NCBI GenBank assembly: GCA_050250815.1
Contig: JBFWNY010000011.1
Span: 1 to 64,000 of the forward strand
Length of the DNA: 64,000 bases
Reading direction: 5' to 3'
From: JAEUMD01 sp050250815
GTDB taxonomy: Bacteria > Pseudomonadota > Alphaproteobacteria > Rhizobiales > Hyphomicrobiaceae
Below the pieces are notes generated by a model. The model did no database searches. It had not been told where the DNA came from and was given only the letters and a program-made list of their open reading frames with translations. Of this stretch, positions 63,331 through 64,000 are shown one piece after another (the stretch's first letter is position 1; each line of letters starts with the position of its first letter). The position numbers were made by a program, and so were the translations under genes.

Positions 63331-64000
63331 GATGGTGCCCTCTCGATCGATTTGCCCATCTGCGGCTTGGCATCCGCCGGACGCAGATAGAGTGGCGTGA
63401 GCGCCCGCTCGCTCGGAGCGGTTCGCGCCGCCAGCCACAGTAGGTCCCCCGCGTCGGGCAGCAGCCCCGGCAGCCGGGCTATCGCATCGCGACCTGCCCG
63501 GCGCGCCTCCGCCGCCACCATCTCCGCGCCCGAGCCGACAACCACGAGGGGCCGCTGGCCTCCCAGTGTCGCAGCGCCGACAAAGGTCAGCGCCGCCGGC
63601 GGGCCCTCGGGCTGGCCGCCGTCATCTCCGAAAAGCTGAGCGTAAACCTCCCCACGCCTCGCATCCACGGCAACGATCAGCGCCCGGCCCTCGCGCTCCT
63701 CGGCAAGCGAGAACGCAGCATGCTCGGCCATCACCGCCAAGCTCGACGCTCCCACAGTCGATGCGCCCGAGGACAGGGCCAGTGCGCGCGCTGCCGCAAT
63801 GCCGATGCGGGCACCGGTAAATGTTCCGGGCCCAACCGTTACTGCAATCCTGTCGAGTTGCCTGGCCGTGAGCCGCGCTGCCGCCAGCGCTTCGGCGATC
63901 ATCGGCAGCAGGCGCTCGGCGTGCCCCCGCTCCATCGGCTCGAAGTAATCGTCCGTCTCCGCCCGCTCGGTTCCGATGCCGCGTCCAACCGCGACCGAGC
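63327..64000 (-). CDS. tsaB: tRNA threonylcarbamoyladenosine biosynthesis protein TsaB (5' end missing)
   Basis: Partner of TsaD and TsaE in forming t6A at position 37 of ANN-decoding tRNAs. The frame stays open to the window edge: residues before the first internal Met read SVAVGRGIGTERAETDDYFE, so the true start lies outside. Diagnostic parts are GHAERLLPMIAEAL, VTVGPGTFTGARIGIAAARA and DARRGEVYAQLFG. The C-terminus overlaps rimI. About 225 residues are present. Confidence 0.94.
   Translation of the reverse strand, partial: SVAVGRGIGTERAETDDYFEPMERGHAERLLPMIAEALAAARLTARQLDRIAVTVGPGTFTGARIGIAAARALALSSGASTVGASSLAVMAEHAAFSLAEEREGRALIVAVDARRGEVYAQLFGDDGGQPEGPPAALTFVGAATLGGQRPLVVVGSGAEMVAAEARRAGRDAIARLPGLLPDAGDLLWLAARTAPSERALTPLYLRPADAKPQMGKSIERAPS

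Overview
The window is about 64 kb of high-GC (roughly 65%) chromosomal DNA from an alphaproteobacterium, most likely of the order Hyphomicrobiales (Rhizobiales). The evidence is the 5' end of a 16S rRNA gene at the left edge, the gene order lysC-ptsP-prfA-prmC-DUF4167-clpB, the argH-lptM-lysA/tlpA divergon, a TIGR02302 (DUF4175) protein, a lipid A oxidase-like barrel and PHB metabolism genes. I see no prophage, insertion sequence, integrase, CRISPR array or tRNA gene. Most of the window is core housekeeping, with accessory patches between the core blocks.

Layout. 1-1207: start of an rRNA operon reading out of the window to the left, with a promoter and a NusB-type boxA. 1.2-9.1 kb: an M23 murein endopeptidase, a PilZ protein, clpB with a strong terminator and a possible heat-shock promoter, a small coiled-coil membrane protein, an RraB-like acidic protein and a MOSC protein. 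9.1-17.2 kb (minus strand): DUF4167, prmC, prfA, a membrane-anchored HTH protein, ptsP (enzyme I-Ntr) and lysC. 17.4-25.6 kb: ubiG, a MarR regulator, an intracellular PHB depolymerase with a cysteine nucleophile, an RND efflux adaptor/pump pair and a Fur/Zur-like regulator. 25.7-26.4 kb: a two-gene unit of an OB-fold (cold-shock-like) protein and an unrecognised protein.

26.7-38.5 kb is an envelope and secretion region: a bacterial alpha-2-macroglobulin with an intact thioester, PBP1C, a lipoprotein esterase of the PHB-depolymerase type, an LpxQ-like barrel, a secreted cysteine-containing unknown and an M43 metalloprotease. 38.8-45.4 kb: TIGR02302, lysA, lptM, argH and tlpA. 45.4-45.8 kb is an AT-rich gap carrying PhaR-like boxes and a long hairpin. 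45.8-49.8 kb: a tripartite tricarboxylate transporter in the order tctA-tctC-tctB, then terC. 49.9-56.6 kb: a small histone-like basic protein, dapD, a secreted proline-rich protein, a TadG-like protein, a DHFR-like protein, and an obgE/rplU/rpmA block interleaved with three GNAT acetyltransferases. 56.9-64 kb: an Ntn-type acid-ceramidase-like amidase, an orphan ferric-iron binding protein, a FAH-family enzyme, a VWA protein, a lysophospholipid acyltransferase, rimI and the cut-off tsaB.

The genes cover lysine/DAP supply and wall turnover (lysC, dapD, lysA, PBP1C, M23, A2M), translation (prfA, prmC, rplU, rpmA, obgE, rimI, tsaB), PHB turnover and envelope modification. I did not find a clear multi-gene system that is new to biology. 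The best leads are regulatory DNA without an obvious target gene (45.4-45.7 kb), the OB-fold mini-operon, the uncleaved-precursor-like Ntn amidase and the envelope cluster.
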